The notes under the pieces: generated by a model
Told to the model about the DNA's origin: nothing
The model's input: only the letters and a program-made list of their open reading frames with translations
Databases searched by the model: none
Shown here: positions 1 through 8,792 of the stretch, in pieces
Numbering within the stretch: the first letter of the stretch is position 1
How the letters are laid out: every line of letters begins with the position of its first letter
Program-made: the position numbers and the translations under genes
DNA from: Luteitalea pratensis
GTDB lineage: Bacteria > Acidobacteriota > Vicinamibacteria > Vicinamibacterales > Vicinamibacteraceae
Direction: 5' to 3'
Assembly (NCBI RefSeq): GCF_001618865.1
Contig: NZ_CP015136.1
Location: forward strand, 5,863,001-5,927,000
Length of the DNA: 64,000 nt

Positions 1-309
1 ATCGGTGCGTACCGGGGAGAGTGTCCATGCCGGAAGCCTGCCCCTGGCATGTTGTTGCGAGCCGCCAAGGACCTGTCGCTGAATGTCACGCGGTCCGTCC
101 TCGTCGGCGACAAGTCGACCGATATCGAGGCAGGGATGGCGGCGGGTGTGCCGCGCCTCTACCTGTTGAGTCCGGACGAGCCGGCCGGGCGGGCGACGCG
201 CCTGGCCACGCTGCGCGACCTCGCCGTCGATCTCGGCACGCGGGAGGACGCCGGGTGGAGCCCCCCAGTGTACGGGGACCGTGCGCTCGTCAGGCGAGCC
301 TGCCCATAA
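1..309 (+). CDS. gmhB: C-terminal fragment of a GmhB-type HAD-IIIA phosphatase (5' end outside window)
   Basis: The frame is open from the first base and stops with TAA at 307-309, so only the C-terminal ~102 residues are present. It contains CPCRKPAPGML, the last half of the Zn-binding Cys cluster plus the CRKP signature of D-glycero-D-manno-heptose-1,7-bisphosphate 7-phosphatase, followed by LVGDKSTDIEAGMAAG, the HAD motif with paired acidic residues that bind Mg2+. Enzymes of this family remove one phosphate from a heptose bisphosphate in the cytoplasm during LPS or S-layer heptose synthesis. A second GmhB domain lies in this window, fused to a transaldolase at 20,329-21,621, so this copy is either redundant or has a different anomer preference. 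The family is clear; the exact substrate is inferred. Confidence 0.75.
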   Translation: MGAYRGECPCRKPAPGMLLRAAKDLSLNVTRSVLVGDKSTDIEAGMAAGVPRLYLLSPDEPAGRATRLATLRDLAVDLGTREDAGWSPPVYGDRALVRRACP

Positions 310-395
310 GTCGACCCATGGCCATGGCCTTCGGCGCGTCATGATGAGCCTCGCGCGCGATTCGCCACCCGGGTCGACGCATCCGTCGACGGGTT

Positions 396-423
396 TTGAT
401 CGGCCGATGCCGCGCGATACACT
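396..423 (+). promoter_or_regulatory. Candidate sigma-70 promoter upstream of the epimerase gene
   Basis: TTGATC (396-401) and TACACT (418-423) are separated by 16 bases and match the -35 and -10 consensus at four positions each. Transcription would begin close to 430, the A of the ATG, so the message would be nearly leaderless. No other convincing signal was seen between the upstream stop (309) and this start. Weak sequence-only evidence. Confidence 0.3.
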
Positions 424-429
424 CTCCCG

Positions 430-1509
430 ATGGCTGTGGCCCTTATCACCGGCTCAGCCGGCCTGATTGGCTCGGAAGCCGTCGATTCCCTGGTCGCCCG
501 CGGGTTCGACGTCGTCGGCATCGACAACGACATGCGTCGCCGGTTCTTTGGCGACGACGCCTCGACTTCCTGGCAAAAGAGCGAACTCGAGCGACGGCAT
601 GGTCGCCGGTACGTCCACGAGGCGATCGACATCCGCGACGCCGATGCGTTGATGACGCTGTTCGACCGCTACGGCGACAGCATTCGCGTCATCATCCACA
701 CGGCCGCGCAGCCCTCGCACGACTGGGCCGCGCGCGAGCCGTTCACGGACTTCAGCGTCAACGCCACTGGCACGCTCAACATGCTCGAGGCGTGCCGGAC
801 GCATTGCCCCGACGCAGTGTTCGTGTTCACGTCCACCAACAAGGTCTACGGCGACACGCCGAACCGGCTGCCCCTCATCGAGCAGGACACGCGCTGGGAG
901 ATCGACCCGGGGCACCCATTCGCGGAGGGCATCGACGAGTCGATGAGCATCGACCAGTCGACGCATTCGCTGTTCGGGGCCTCGAAGGTCGCGGCCGACG
1001 TGCTGGTGCAGGAGTACGGCCGGTATTTCGGGATGCGGACCGGCGTCTTCCGCGGCGGTTGCCTCACCGGCCCGCACCACTCGGGCACCATGCTGCACGG
1101 CTTCCTCGCCTACCTGATGAAGTGCACGGTCACCGGCACGCCGTATCGCGTCTTCGGCTACAAGGGCAAGCAGGTTCGCGACAACATCCACAGCGCCGAC
1201 CTTGTCAGCGCGTTCCACGCGTTCATCGACGCACCGCACGCAGGCGAGGTCTACAACATGGGCGGGTCGCGGTTCTCGCACTGCTCCATGCTGGAGGCGA
1301 TCGCGCTCTGCCAGGAGATCGCGGGGCGGCCGTTGTCCTGGTCGTACGAAGAGCAGAACCGCGTCGGCGACCACATCTGGTATGTGAGCGACATCGGCAA
1401 GTTCCGCCGCCACTACCCAGCGTGGGTGCAGCAATACGACCTGACGGCGTTACTGCGGGACATCCACGACCAGAACGTGGAACGCTGGCACGCGGGCGCG
1501 ACGCGATGA
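430..1509 (+). CDS. NAD-dependent epimerase/dehydratase, CDP-paratose 2-epimerase-like
   Basis: A 359-residue extended short-chain dehydrogenase. The N-terminus has the Rossmann NAD-binding motif [10 protein letters not shown] (residues 7-16). The usual catalytic YxxxK is replaced by SLFGASK, so the Tyr position is Phe while the Lys is kept. Overall length and pattern ([33 protein letters not shown]) resemble the CDP-paratose/tyvelose 2-epimerase-like subgroup of nucleotide-sugar epimerases. It would act in the cytoplasm on a nucleotide-activated sugar for the surrounding glycan. Its stop overlaps the ATG of the downstream methyltransferase gene (ATGA), so the two are translationally coupled. 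The true substrate cannot be read from sequence, and the Phe substitution leaves the mechanism open. Confidence 0.8.
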   Translation: MAVALITGSAGLIGSEAVDSLVARGFDVVGIDNDMRRRFFGDDASTSWQKSELERRHGRRYVHEAIDIRDADALMTLFDRYGDSIRVIIHTAAQPSHDWAAREPFTDFSVNATGTLNMLEACRTHCPDAVFVFTSTNKVYGDTPNRLPLIEQDTRWEIDPGHPFAEGIDESMSIDQSTHSLFGASKVAADVLVQEYGRYFGMRTGVFRGGCLTGPHHSGTMLHGFLAYLMKCTVTGTPYRVFGYKGKQVRDNIHSADLVSAFHAFIDAPHAGEVYNMGGSRFSHCSMLEAIALCQEIAGRPLSWSYEEQNRVGDHIWYVSDIGKFRRHYPAWVQQYDLTALLRDIHDQNVERWHAGATR

Positions 1510-2174
1510 CCGCAGCCGGCGGCGTGGACGTCCAGTCGATCTACGAACGGCGCTTCGCCGACACGCTGGCCTTCCGGCGAGAGATGTGGGGCGTCCTCTG
1601 CAGGGGGTTCTTCCAGCGTCACGTGTCGGAGACCGCCACGGTGGTCGAAATCGGCGCCGGCTACTGCGAGTTCATCAACAACATCCGCGCCCGCCGCAAG
1701 ATCGCCGTCGACCTGAACCCGGACACGCGGCGGCATGCTGGAGCCGACGTCGAGGTGATCCTGTCGTCGACCTCGCGCATGGCCACTCTCGACGACGGCG
1801 TCGCCGATGTGGTCTTTGCCAGCAACTTCCTGGAGCACCTGACCCGCGAGGACATTCTCGCCACACTGCGCGAGGTCAGGCGCGTGTTGACGCCGCGAGG
1901 GCAGTTCCTGATCCTGCAGCCGAACATCAGGTACTGCCGCGAAGACTACTGGCAGTTTTTCGATCACATCACGCCGCTCTGTGAACGCAGCCTGTCGGAG
2001 GCACTCGAGACGACCGGGTTCACCGTGCAGTACCTGCTCGGGCGCTTCCTGCCATTCACGACGCAGGGCCGCTTGCCCAACTCGATTGCGCTGCTCAAGC
2101 TGTATCTGCAGATCCCTCCCGTGTGGCGAATCTTCGGACAACAGAGCTTCTTCATCGCGACGCCCCGTGGCTGA
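1506..2174 (+). CDS. Class I SAM-dependent methyltransferase
   Basis: A 222-residue protein with the seven-strand methyltransferase fold. [15 protein letters not shown] is motif I, the SAM-binding glycine loop; [11 protein letters not shown] is the post-II acidic/aromatic stretch; and [20 protein letters not shown] is the Methyltransf_11-type motif III region. It has no signal peptide or membrane span and so is cytoplasmic. The ATG at 1506 overlaps the stop of the epimerase gene, and its own stop lies inside the start of the following GT2 gene, which makes a tight three-gene unit. Likely roles are methylating a sugar residue or nucleotide sugar, or capping a growing chain. The acceptor is unknown. 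Confidence 0.75.
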   Translation: MTAAGGVDVQSIYERRFADTLAFRREMWGVLCRGFFQRHVSETATVVEIGAGYCEFINNIRARRKIAVDLNPDTRRHAGADVEVILSSTSRMATLDDGVADVVFASNFLEHLTREDILATLREVRRVLTPRGQFLILQPNIRYCREDYWQFFDHITPLCERSLSEALETTGFTVQYLLGRFLPFTTQGRLPNSIALLKLYLQIPPVWRIFGQQSFFIATPRG

Positions 2175-2952
2175 CGCGACCCGGTTGTCGCTCGTCATCC
2201 CCGCGCACAACGAGGCCGAGGGCATCACGCCGACGCTGCGCGCGTTCTCGGCCAGGCTGCGCGCCGAGGGCATCCCGTTCGAACTGGTGGTCGTCGACGA
2301 CCACAGCACCGACGGGACGGCCGAAGTGCTGGCGGGCCTGTCGGAGGAACTGCCCGAGTTGCGACGGGTCGAGAACCCGCGGCCGGGCGGGTTCGGTCAT
2401 GCCGTGCTCGCAGGGCTCGAACAGTTCAACGGCGATGCGGTCTGCATCGTGATGGCCGACGCCTCCGATGATCCGGCCGACGTCGTGACGTATTACCAGC
2501 GATTGTCGGAAGGGTTCGACTGCGTGTTCGGGTCGCGCTTCGTCCGTGGTGCGAAGGTCGTCGATTACCCCCGGCACAAACTCCTGCTCAACCGCCTTGC
2601 CAACACGTTCATCCGGCTGCTCTTCGGCCTGCGCCTCAACGACACGACCAACGCGTTCAAGTGCTACCGGCGCGGGGTGATCGCCGGCTGCCAGCCGCTC
2701 CTGAGCAAGCACTTCAACCTGACCGTGGAACTGCCGCTGAAGGCCATCGTGCGCGGCTATTCGTATACCGTGGTGCCCATCAACTGGTACAACCGCACGA
2801 CCGGCGTGTCGAAGTTGAAACTCAAGGAGATGGGGAGCCGATATCTTTTCATCGTGTTGTACGTCTGGCTCGAGAAGGTGCTGTCGCGCGGCGACTATTC
2901 TCGTCGCTCCGGAGATGCATCAGGCCGCGTCAGCGGCGATGTTCGGCGATGA
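2167..2952 (+). CDS. Family 2 glycosyltransferase (dolichol-phosphate-sugar synthase-like)
   Basis: Start taken as GTG at 2167, which overlaps the preceding gene by 8 bases and begins [20 protein letters not shown]; this matches the normal GT2 N-terminus. The 261-residue product has the GT-A features ELVVVDDHSTDGT (nucleotide-binding Asp) and VMADASDDPADV, a variant of the metal-binding D-x-D region, followed by GSRFVRGAKV as in DPM1/GtrB-like enzymes. It has no obvious C-terminal membrane pair, so it is probably a soluble or peripheral enzyme using a nucleotide sugar to glycosylate a polyprenyl phosphate or a glycan. Its 3' end overlaps the convergent GT4 gene on the other strand by 23 bases. 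Confidence 0.8.
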   Translation: MADATRLSLVIPAHNEAEGITPTLRAFSARLRAEGIPFELVVVDDHSTDGTAEVLAGLSEELPELRRVENPRPGGFGHAVLAGLEQFNGDAVCIVMADASDDPADVVTYYQRLSEGFDCVFGSRFVRGAKVVDYPRHKLLLNRLANTFIRLLFGLRLNDTTNAFKCYRRGVIAGCQPLLSKHFNLTVELPLKAIVRGYSYTVVPINWYNRTTGVSKLKLKEMGSRYLFIVLYVWLEKVLSRGDYSRRSGDASGRVSGDVRR

Positions 2953-4186
2953 CGTCCCGCAGCAGCGCGTCGTAACGGGCAGTCACCACACGACACTCGA
3001 ACTCCGCGAGCACACGGGAGCGGCCGCGCTCACCCATCGCCGACAGTGTCGAGCGATGGGCCAGGGCCTGCCGGACGGCGTCGGCAATTGCCACGGGTTG
3101 GCCGTGCGGCACCACGTAACCACACCCGGTATCGGTCACGAGCGCTGCCACGTCGGATCGGGGGTCGGTAACGGCGAGGACGGCGCGCCCGCAGGCCATG
3201 ATCCGATACAGCTTCGACGGCACGGCGTCGGCACCCGTCGCCACCGCCTGCGCCACCACCGACAGGTCGGAAGCACCGTAGATTTCGGGGACGCGTGCGA
3301 ACGGCTGATAGGGGATCAGCCGGACGTTCTCCAGGCGGTCGCGCCGGATACGCTCCGCGAACGCGGATGCCAGCGAGCCGTCGCCAATCAGCGCGATCAC
3401 GACTTCGGGCAGGTCGGCGAGCAGCGTCGCGGCGTCGAGCAGGCTCTCGAGGCCCTGCGCCGGGCCGATGTTGCCCGCATAGCTGACGACGAATCGGCCA
3501 TCGAGCGCGAACTCGCGCGAGAAACCGTTGGGTGCGGCGACGACGCTCAGCAACTCGACGTCGACGAAGTTGGGAATCACCGCCAGCTGCTGGTCGGGCA
3601 CGCCCTTCGCGCGGAGCCGTTCCCGCATGCGCTCGGCGATCAGCGTCACACGCGCCGCGCGCCGGTACACGAAGCGTTCGACGGCGAACAAGATCCGGAT
3701 CAGCGTCGGGTTACGGATGGCGCCGAGGTTGATGGCGATGTCCGGATAGATCTCCTGCACGTTGTAGACGAACGGCGCCCGGTGCCAGCGCCCGAGCAGC
3801 CAGGCCACCAGGCCAATCGACAGCGGCGGCGACGGCGCGACGATGACGTCGACCTTACGCAGCGCGGCGACGCCGACGATGAGACTGAGAACGTGGAACA
3901 GCGCCCAGGCCACGAGGCGCCGCGGGATGGACGCGGTCTTGCGTGGCATCACGGTGTGCCACACGGGGAGGTCGCCGAGGCGACTCCGATACACGAGCCC
4001 GAGCCACGTCGGGGTGAGCGGCTGTGCGGCCTCCGCGGCCGCATCCCGGTTGTAATGCGGCGTGGTCGTGACGACCGACACGGTGTGGCCACGGGCGCGG
4101 AGGTCGATGGCCAATTCGCCCATGATCTGGGCGGTGGAGACGCTGTCGGGCGGGAAGACGAGGCTCAGGATGAGCACGTGCGCCAT
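2930..4186 (-). CDS. Family 4 glycosyltransferase, WbuB/WcaI-like
   Basis: A 418-residue GT-B enzyme. The N-terminus, HVLILSLVFPPDSVSTAQ, and the internal VVAPSPPLSIGLVAWLL and YNVQEIYPDIAINLGAI are typical of the WbuB/WcaI group of sugar-transferring enzymes. The C-terminal half has SYAGNIGPAQGLESLLDA and PSKLYRIMACGRAVLAV, the donor-binding E/K-rich region. Hydrophobic stretches near residues 90-135 suggest membrane association. It transfers a sugar, perhaps an acetamido sugar as WbuB does with L-FucNAc, to the lipid-linked repeat. The last gene of the 7360-to-2930 minus-strand unit, it follows the epimerase gene by 5 bases. Confidence 0.8.
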   Translation of the reverse strand: MAHVLILSLVFPPDSVSTAQIMGELAIDLRARGHTVSVVTTTPHYNRDAAAEAAQPLTPTWLGLVYRSRLGDLPVWHTVMPRKTASIPRRLVAWALFHVLSLIVGVAALRKVDVIVAPSPPLSIGLVAWLLGRWHRAPFVYNVQEIYPDIAINLGAIRNPTLIRILFAVERFVYRRAARVTLIAERMRERLRAKGVPDQQLAVIPNFVDVELLSVVAAPNGFSREFALDGRFVVSYAGNIGPAQGLESLLDAATLLADLPEVVIALIGDGSLASAFAERIRRDRLENVRLIPYQPFARVPEIYGASDLSVVAQAVATGADAVPSKLYRIMACGRAVLAVTDPRSDVAALVTDTGCGYVVPHGQPVAIADAVRQALAHRSTLSAMGERGRSRVLAEFECRVVTARYDALLRDVIAEHRR

Positions 4187-4191
4187 GGCGG

Positions 4192-5121
4192 TCAGACGCC
4201 GGCGGCGCGTGCCCAGGCCAGGTAGCGTCGGAGCCCGTCGGCCAGCACGACGGCGGGCCTGACGCCGAGCTTGTCGTGCACCGCCGAGACGTCGGCCAGG
4301 CTGTGGCGCACGTCTCCCGGGCGAGCCGGGGCGTATTCGACGGTGGGCGGCTCGCCGGAGGCCTCGGCCATCAATGCAATCAGCGCGTTGATCGTCACCC
4401 GCGTGCCACTTCCCAGGTTGAACGCCCCTGAGACGCCGCCGTTCATCGCCGCCCGGTAATTCGCCTCGGCGACATCGTCCACGTTGATGAAGTCTCGCGT
4501 CTGCTCGCCGTCGCCAAACACGGTGAGCGGCATACCGCGCAACATGCGGTGGGCGAAGATCGGAATGACGTTGCCGTACGCGTCATACCGCTGGTTGACG
4601 CCGTAGACGTTGAAGTACCGGAGGCAGACGCACTCGAGCGGGTACAACTTGGCATAGGCCAGGCACAGCTTCTCGGCAGCAAGCTTGCTCGCGCCGTACG
4701 GTGTGTCGGGCTCGGCGGGATGATCTTCGCGAATCGGCACCGTCTTGAGCTCGCCGAAAATGCCCGCCGACGAGGAGAAGACGAGCTTGCGTACGCCAAG
4801 ACGGCGCGCCGCCTCGAGGACCGTGAGCGTGCCGAGGACGTTGATTGCCGAATCGTCGAGGGGATGCTCGATCGAGCGCGTGTTGCCGACCGATGCCGCG
4901 AGGTGAAAGACCGCCTCGCACCCGTCGATTGCCGAATGCACGGCATCGGCGTCGCGGACGTCCCCTTCGACGAACCGGATCTGCGGGAACGGGTCGAGGT
5001 TGCTGCGGTGGCCCGAGGACAGGTCGTCGAGGACGACGACCTCGTGGCCGCGCTCGAGCAGGAGCCGGACAATGTTGGAGCCGATGAAACCGGCACCGCC
5101 CGTGACGAGTGCTCTGGCCAT
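4192..5121 (-). CDS. NAD-dependent nucleotide-sugar 4-epimerase (SDR)
   Basis: An extended SDR of 309 residues from the ATG at 5121; a GTG at 5139 is also in frame, but the ATG starts directly at MARALVTGGAGFIGSN. The NAD motif TGGAGFIGSN, the catalytic YGASK and the substrate loop NVYGVNQRYDAYGNVIPIFA mark a UDP-hexose/UDP-HexNAc 4-epimerase type (GalE/WbpP). It interconverts the C4 configuration of a UDP-sugar in the cytoplasm. It lies between a GT4 gene and an FkbM methyltransferase gene in one unit. A second, related epimerase is encoded at 27,132-28,091, so the two probably serve different sugars. Confidence 0.82.
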   Translation of the reverse strand: MARALVTGGAGFIGSNIVRLLLERGHEVVVLDDLSSGHRSNLDPFPQIRFVEGDVRDADAVHSAIDGCEAVFHLAASVGNTRSIEHPLDDSAINVLGTLTVLEAARRLGVRKLVFSSSAGIFGELKTVPIREDHPAEPDTPYGASKLAAEKLCLAYAKLYPLECVCLRYFNVYGVNQRYDAYGNVIPIFAHRMLRGMPLTVFGDGEQTRDFINVDDVAEANYRAAMNGGVSGAFNLGSGTRVTINALIALMAEASGEPPTVEYAPARPGDVRHSLADVSAVHDKLGVRPAVVLADGLRRYLAWARAAGV

Positions 5122-5135
5122 GTTCGGAGGCGTCC

Positions 5136-5927
5136 TCACGCGCGAGCCGCATCGCGGCGGCGAAACAGGTAGACGTCGGGATCGCTGCCGCGCGGCAACT
5201 CGTCGAAACCCAGCGCCACGATCGCGTCGGCGACCTCACGCGGCGAGTGGCCGGGCTTGTTGTGAATTTCGATGACGATCAGGCGGCAGTTGCACAGGCG
5301 CTCGTGCCCGGGCTGGGCCAGCACGTCGTACTCGACGAACTCGACGTCGATCTTGCAGATGTCGACCGTCTGCCCGCCGTAATACCGCTCGAACAGCGCG
5401 TCGAACGTCTCGCCCATCACCACCGTCGTCGTACCGGTGCTGTTGAACGACGCGGCATAGAGACTGTCGCCGACACCGCCCTCGCCAAGGGCCAGTTCGA
5501 ACCGTGCCGGCGTGCCGCAGAGTGCGGCGTTGCGCACCTCGACGGGGCAATCGAGGTTGCGTTCGAGGTTGTAGCGCAGCCGGATGCACGTCCGGGGGTT
5601 CAGTTCCACCGAGACGACGCGGGCGAGCGGGACGCCATGATGGGCAAGAAACAGCGGGAAGCCGCCGGCGTTGGCGCCGAGGTCGAGCAGGGTGACCGGC
5701 GTCGTCGATGCAAGGTGCGCGAGGTGGTCGGCGTACATCCGCGTGGTGATCACCTCGGGAGCCCCGCTCTGATCACCGGCATCGTGATCGACGAGCACGC
5801 GCAGCCGGCCGAGGCGGTAGATCGCCAGGGACTCGCGGCGGAAGAGCAGCCGCTGGACCAGCAGGAACCATCGGTTGTCGAAGCGCCAGATCTGACGCAG
5901 TCCGGCGAGCTTTGTCGCCAGACTCAT
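5136..5927 (-). CDS. FkbM-family methyltransferase
   Basis: Start set at ATG 5927 (MSLATKLAGLRQIWRFDNRW), which overlaps the stop of the O-antigen ligase-like gene (ATGA). The 263-residue protein has a SAM-binding motif LLDLGANAGGFPLFLAHHG, then VVSVELNPRTCIRLRYNL and the FkbM-type segment DICKIDVEFVEYDVL. FkbM proteins O-methylate sugars or polyketides; in glycan clusters they usually modify a terminal or internal sugar hydroxyl. No membrane segment is seen. Together with the methyltransferases at 1506 and 29,056 and the methyltransferase domain at 35,136, this makes four candidate methylation enzymes in the locus, so a methylated glycan is likely. The acceptor is unknown. Confidence 0.8.
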   Translation of the reverse strand: MSLATKLAGLRQIWRFDNRWFLLVQRLLFRRESLAIYRLGRLRVLVDHDAGDQSGAPEVITTRMYADHLAHLASTTPVTLLDLGANAGGFPLFLAHHGVPLARVVSVELNPRTCIRLRYNLERNLDCPVEVRNAALCGTPARFELALGEGGVGDSLYAASFNSTGTTTVVMGETFDALFERYYGGQTVDICKIDVEFVEYDVLAQPGHERLCNCRLIVIEIHNKPGHSPREVADAIVALGFDELPRGSDPDVYLFRRRDAARA

Positions 5928-7360
5928 GCAGCGACCACCGTCGGGGGCGGGCTGCACCAGGCGTCGGTCGCCATGCCCCAGGTCACACCGAAGAAGAGGT
6001 ACTGCAGCTCGAAGAAGAGCAGGATATCGTAGCCCAGGTACACGACCATGAGGGTGCCGGTCACCAGGGTCACGAAGTAGCGATCGCTCGCGGGTGCACC
6101 TCGGCGCCAGATCATCCACAGCGGCCACAACAGGAAGACCATGTAAACGGCGGTGCCGAGCACACCATACCGGGCGAGCAACGTGAGGACGCTGACATGT
6201 GCCGAGGCCCAGCGTGTGTGTTTGCCGAGGAGTGCAGCGCTGCCGTGGCCCCAGACCGGACTCGATTGGAAGACCCGCCAGCCCTGGCGGATGTGATCGA
6301 GCCGACCCTCGATGCTCTTGCCGTCGGCTACTCGTACCGAGGTCACCTCCGCCACCGCCCCGACGCTCCCCACGACCGAGGTCCCGTGCGAGTCGCCGGC
6401 GTCCCGGCCTTCGCGCCCGCCCTTCGAGGCCGTCTGGCTGTCGGGCGTCGAACTCGTGATTTGCTCGATCTCGCGCCGTAGCGACTGCCGCACCGCGTGC
6501 GACTGCACCGATGTCGCCGCGTAAAGGAGGGCCACCACGGCCACCGCCGACACGACGGAAAAGACGCGGCTGCGGCGCGCCAGCAGGAAGCTCAATCCGA
6601 GGGCGGCCAGAGTTCCGACGACAGCGGTCCTCGACAGCGTCAGCGACAGGCAGACGAGATTCAGCGCGAAGAACGCGACAAGGTGCCGCGCCGGTCGGTC
6701 TGCCAGCCAGAGGTACATCACGACGAGCAGCACCAGCAGCGAGTAGATGCCGTAGAAGTTCGGGTCGAAGAAGGCAGCCGTGGCTCGCTCGAACGACAGG
6801 TCGTCGCTGATGTAGGTCTGTGATTTCGTGAGCGTCGACCCCATCGATCGAATCAGCGACTCGACCGGCAGCCGATCATAGAACGCCGAGTAGAGCGTGA
6901 TCGCCGTTGTCAGCAGCGACGACACCATGAACGCGCGCAGCAGCGCGAAACGCCGCTCCGGGGTGTCGACGTAGACCAGCACCAGCCCGGCAAAAGTCAC
7001 ATTGAGCAGGTGGTGGATGATGTCGCGCCGCAGGTCCGGGAAGCCCTGCAGGCTGGCGAAGTCGATGACGTTGATCACGACCATTGCCGACGCGACCGCG
7101 AGGAACGGCCCGAAGCGACGCTCGGGCCGTACCCGTCCGCGCAGCACGTCGACGCCGAGATAGGCCAGCCAGCCGAGCAGGACGGCGCGGTACAGCGACA
7201 GGTTCACTCCCGCCACTGCCACCCGGTAGACGTACAGCACGAGCGACAGGCACAGCGTCACGTAGAACGCGAACGTCAGGCCGTCGATGCGACTCGCGAA
7301 CCGCAGCTGCTTGCCTGAAGCCACAGGTGGGTCGAGTCGGGCGTGAGTCTCGGGATGCAT
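5924..7360 (-). CDS. O-antigen ligase/polymerase-like membrane protein (Wzy/WaaL superfamily)
   Basis: A 478-residue multi-spanning protein with about ten to twelve hydrophobic helices. A large, charged periplasmic loop (roughly residues 285-370) contains the serine-, glycine- and charge-rich stretch around GGREGRDAGDSHGTS. The pattern RTAVVGTLAALGLSFLLARR followed by a long loop with SPVWGHGSAALLG is characteristic of the Wzy_C domain in O-antigen ligases and polymerases, which act on undecaprenyl-linked glycans at the periplasmic face. First gene of its minus-strand unit; the 217-base gap to the divergent 7578 gene would hold both promoters. Ligase and polymerase cannot be told apart from sequence alone. 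Confidence 0.78.
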   Translation of the reverse strand: MHPETHARLDPPVASGKQLRFASRIDGLTFAFYVTLCLSLVLYVYRVAVAGVNLSLYRAVLLGWLAYLGVDVLRGRVRPERRFGPFLAVASAMVVINVIDFASLQGFPDLRRDIIHHLLNVTFAGLVLVYVDTPERRFALLRAFMVSSLLTTAITLYSAFYDRLPVESLIRSMGSTLTKSQTYISDDLSFERATAAFFDPNFYGIYSLLVLLVVMYLWLADRPARHLVAFFALNLVCLSLTLSRTAVVGTLAALGLSFLLARRSRVFSVVSAVAVVALLYAATSVQSHAVRQSLRREIEQITSSTPDSQTASKGGREGRDAGDSHGTSVVGSVGAVAEVTSVRVADGKSIEGRLDHIRQGWRVFQSSPVWGHGSAALLGKHTRWASAHVSVLTLLARYGVLGTAVYMVFLLWPLWMIWRRGAPASDRYFVTLVTGTLMVVYLGYDILLFFELQYLFFGVTWGMATDAWCSPPPTVVAA

Positions 7361-7509
7361 GTCTGGCTACTGTTTGCAGGGTGAAGCGAGGGCACCGCGC
7401 AGTTGCGCGGCGCGGCGCCCCCTTCGCCACGGCACAGGAGCGGCCGTTGGACGGTACCGCAGCGTCCGCGGCGGCGTCAACACGGACACAACTCCGCCGA
7501 CGTCGCGGC

Positions 7510-7537
7510 TCGACGGCGTCGGGTCGCGTGCTAAAAT
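7510..7537 (+). promoter_or_regulatory. Candidate sigma-70 promoter for the GT4-flippase-GT4 unit
   Basis: TAAAAT (7532-7537) matches five of six -10 positions and TCGACG (7510-7515) four of six -35 positions, with a 16-base spacer. It lies in the divergent gap between 7360 and 7578 in the right orientation, and stands out against the GC-rich surroundings. Transcription would start near 7544, about 34 bases before the ATG. Confidence 0.4.
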
Positions 7538-7577
7538 TACGGGTTGCGCGGCGGCTCTGGCGCCGTGTCTTCCACTG

Positions 7578-8789
7578 ATGAAATTCGTCCTCGCGACCAA
7601 TTCGTGTGTCCCAGCCGACCAGGAAGGCGGACCCGCGTACGCCACGTTCCACCTCGCCAAGGCATTGCGCGAGTGCGGCGACGCGGTCGCGATCGTCACG
7701 ACCGACCGCAACGGCGTGGAGCGGCTGACCGTACCGCTCGACCAATGGGTGGACGTCGAGGGCGTGCCAGTCTTCTATGCGCGCACGGCACCGGGCGCCT
7801 GGATCTACAGCCGCGAGTACCGGGCCGCGCTTGACGCCGTGTTGCCAGGCGCGAACGCCTGCATCATGCCGGGCATCTTCTGGAACTACACGGGCATCGC
7901 CGCGTGGCGCGCTTGCCGCCGGCACGGGGTGCCCTACGCCACCATCCCCCACGGGCTGCTCAGCCCATGGGCGCTGCGGCATCGCGGGCTGAAGAAGGCC
8001 ATCTACTGGCGACTCGTCGCGCGACGGATTGTTGCCGGCTCGAGCGCCTACCTGGCGTCGGCCGACCGCGAACGCCTCGACGCCGAGTGCGCCGGCCTGC
8101 GCCTCAAGGTGGACGTCGTGCCCAACGGCGGCGATCACCTCGACGCCGCCGCTTACACCGACCCGTCGGCCCACTGCGAGAATCTCGCCAGGATCGGCGA
8201 CGGGCGATACGTGCTGTTCCTCGGCCGCGTCCACGAGAAGAAGGGACTCGATTTCCTGATTCCCGCGTTTCCGGCAGTGGCGGCGCGCCACCCCGACGTC
8301 CGCCTGGTGATCGCCGGGGCTGTGGATCCGGCCTACGAGGCGACGTTTGCCGCGCTGCTCGCAGCCTCGCCGGTTCGTGATCGGGTGGTCGTCCTGGGCA
8401 ACGTCAGCGGCGCGCGCAAGACCGCGCTGCTTGCGCACGCGACGATGTTCGCCTTGATCTCGCACAGCGAGGGACTGCCCGTCGCGGCTGTCGAGGCGCT
8501 CACCGCGGGTCTGCCGGTCATCCTGACCGCCGAGTGCAACCTGCCGGAGATCGTCGTCGCGGACGCCGGGCGAGAGGTGCCGCGTGAGCCGGCCGCCGTC
8601 GCGGCCGCCATCAATGGTCTGCTCGACGATGAGGCCCGACGACGCGAAGTGGCTGACAACGCGCGGCGCCTCGCTCGCGATGTCTTCAGTTGGGCGGCCG
8701 TCGCGCGCCGCGTCCGCAGCATTTGCGAAGGACTCCGGACCTCGGCCGTCGCACGCCTCGGCACGGCTGCCGGTGCGTCGAGCCGCTGA
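7578..8789 (+). CDS. Family 4 glycosyltransferase
   Basis: Start set at ATG 7578 because the protein then begins MKFVLATNSCVPADQEGG, a normal GT-B N-terminus; the upstream in-frame extension is low-complexity and overlaps the divergent promoter region. The 403-residue enzyme shows FLGRVHEKKGLDFLIPAF (start of the donor-binding domain) and SHSEGLPVAAVEALTAGLPV, the EX7E-type motif of GT4 retaining transferases. It is cytoplasmic or peripheral and adds a sugar from a nucleotide donor to the lipid-linked acceptor. The flippase gene follows after 3 bases and a second GT4 gene follows that with a 4-base overlap, so assembly and flipping genes are co-expressed. Confidence 0.85.
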   Translation: MKFVLATNSCVPADQEGGPAYATFHLAKALRECGDAVAIVTTDRNGVERLTVPLDQWVDVEGVPVFYARTAPGAWIYSREYRAALDAVLPGANACIMPGIFWNYTGIAAWRACRRHGVPYATIPHGLLSPWALRHRGLKKAIYWRLVARRIVAGSSAYLASADRERLDAECAGLRLKVDVVPNGGDHLDAAAYTDPSAHCENLARIGDGRYVLFLGRVHEKKGLDFLIPAFPAVAARHPDVRLVIAGAVDPAYEATFAALLAASPVRDRVVVLGNVSGARKTALLAHATMFALISHSEGLPVAAVEALTAGLPVILTAECNLPEIVVADAGREVPREPAAVAAAINGLLDDEARRREVADNARRLARDVFSWAAVARRVRSICEGLRTSAVARLGTAAGASSR

Positions 8790-8792
8790 GCG

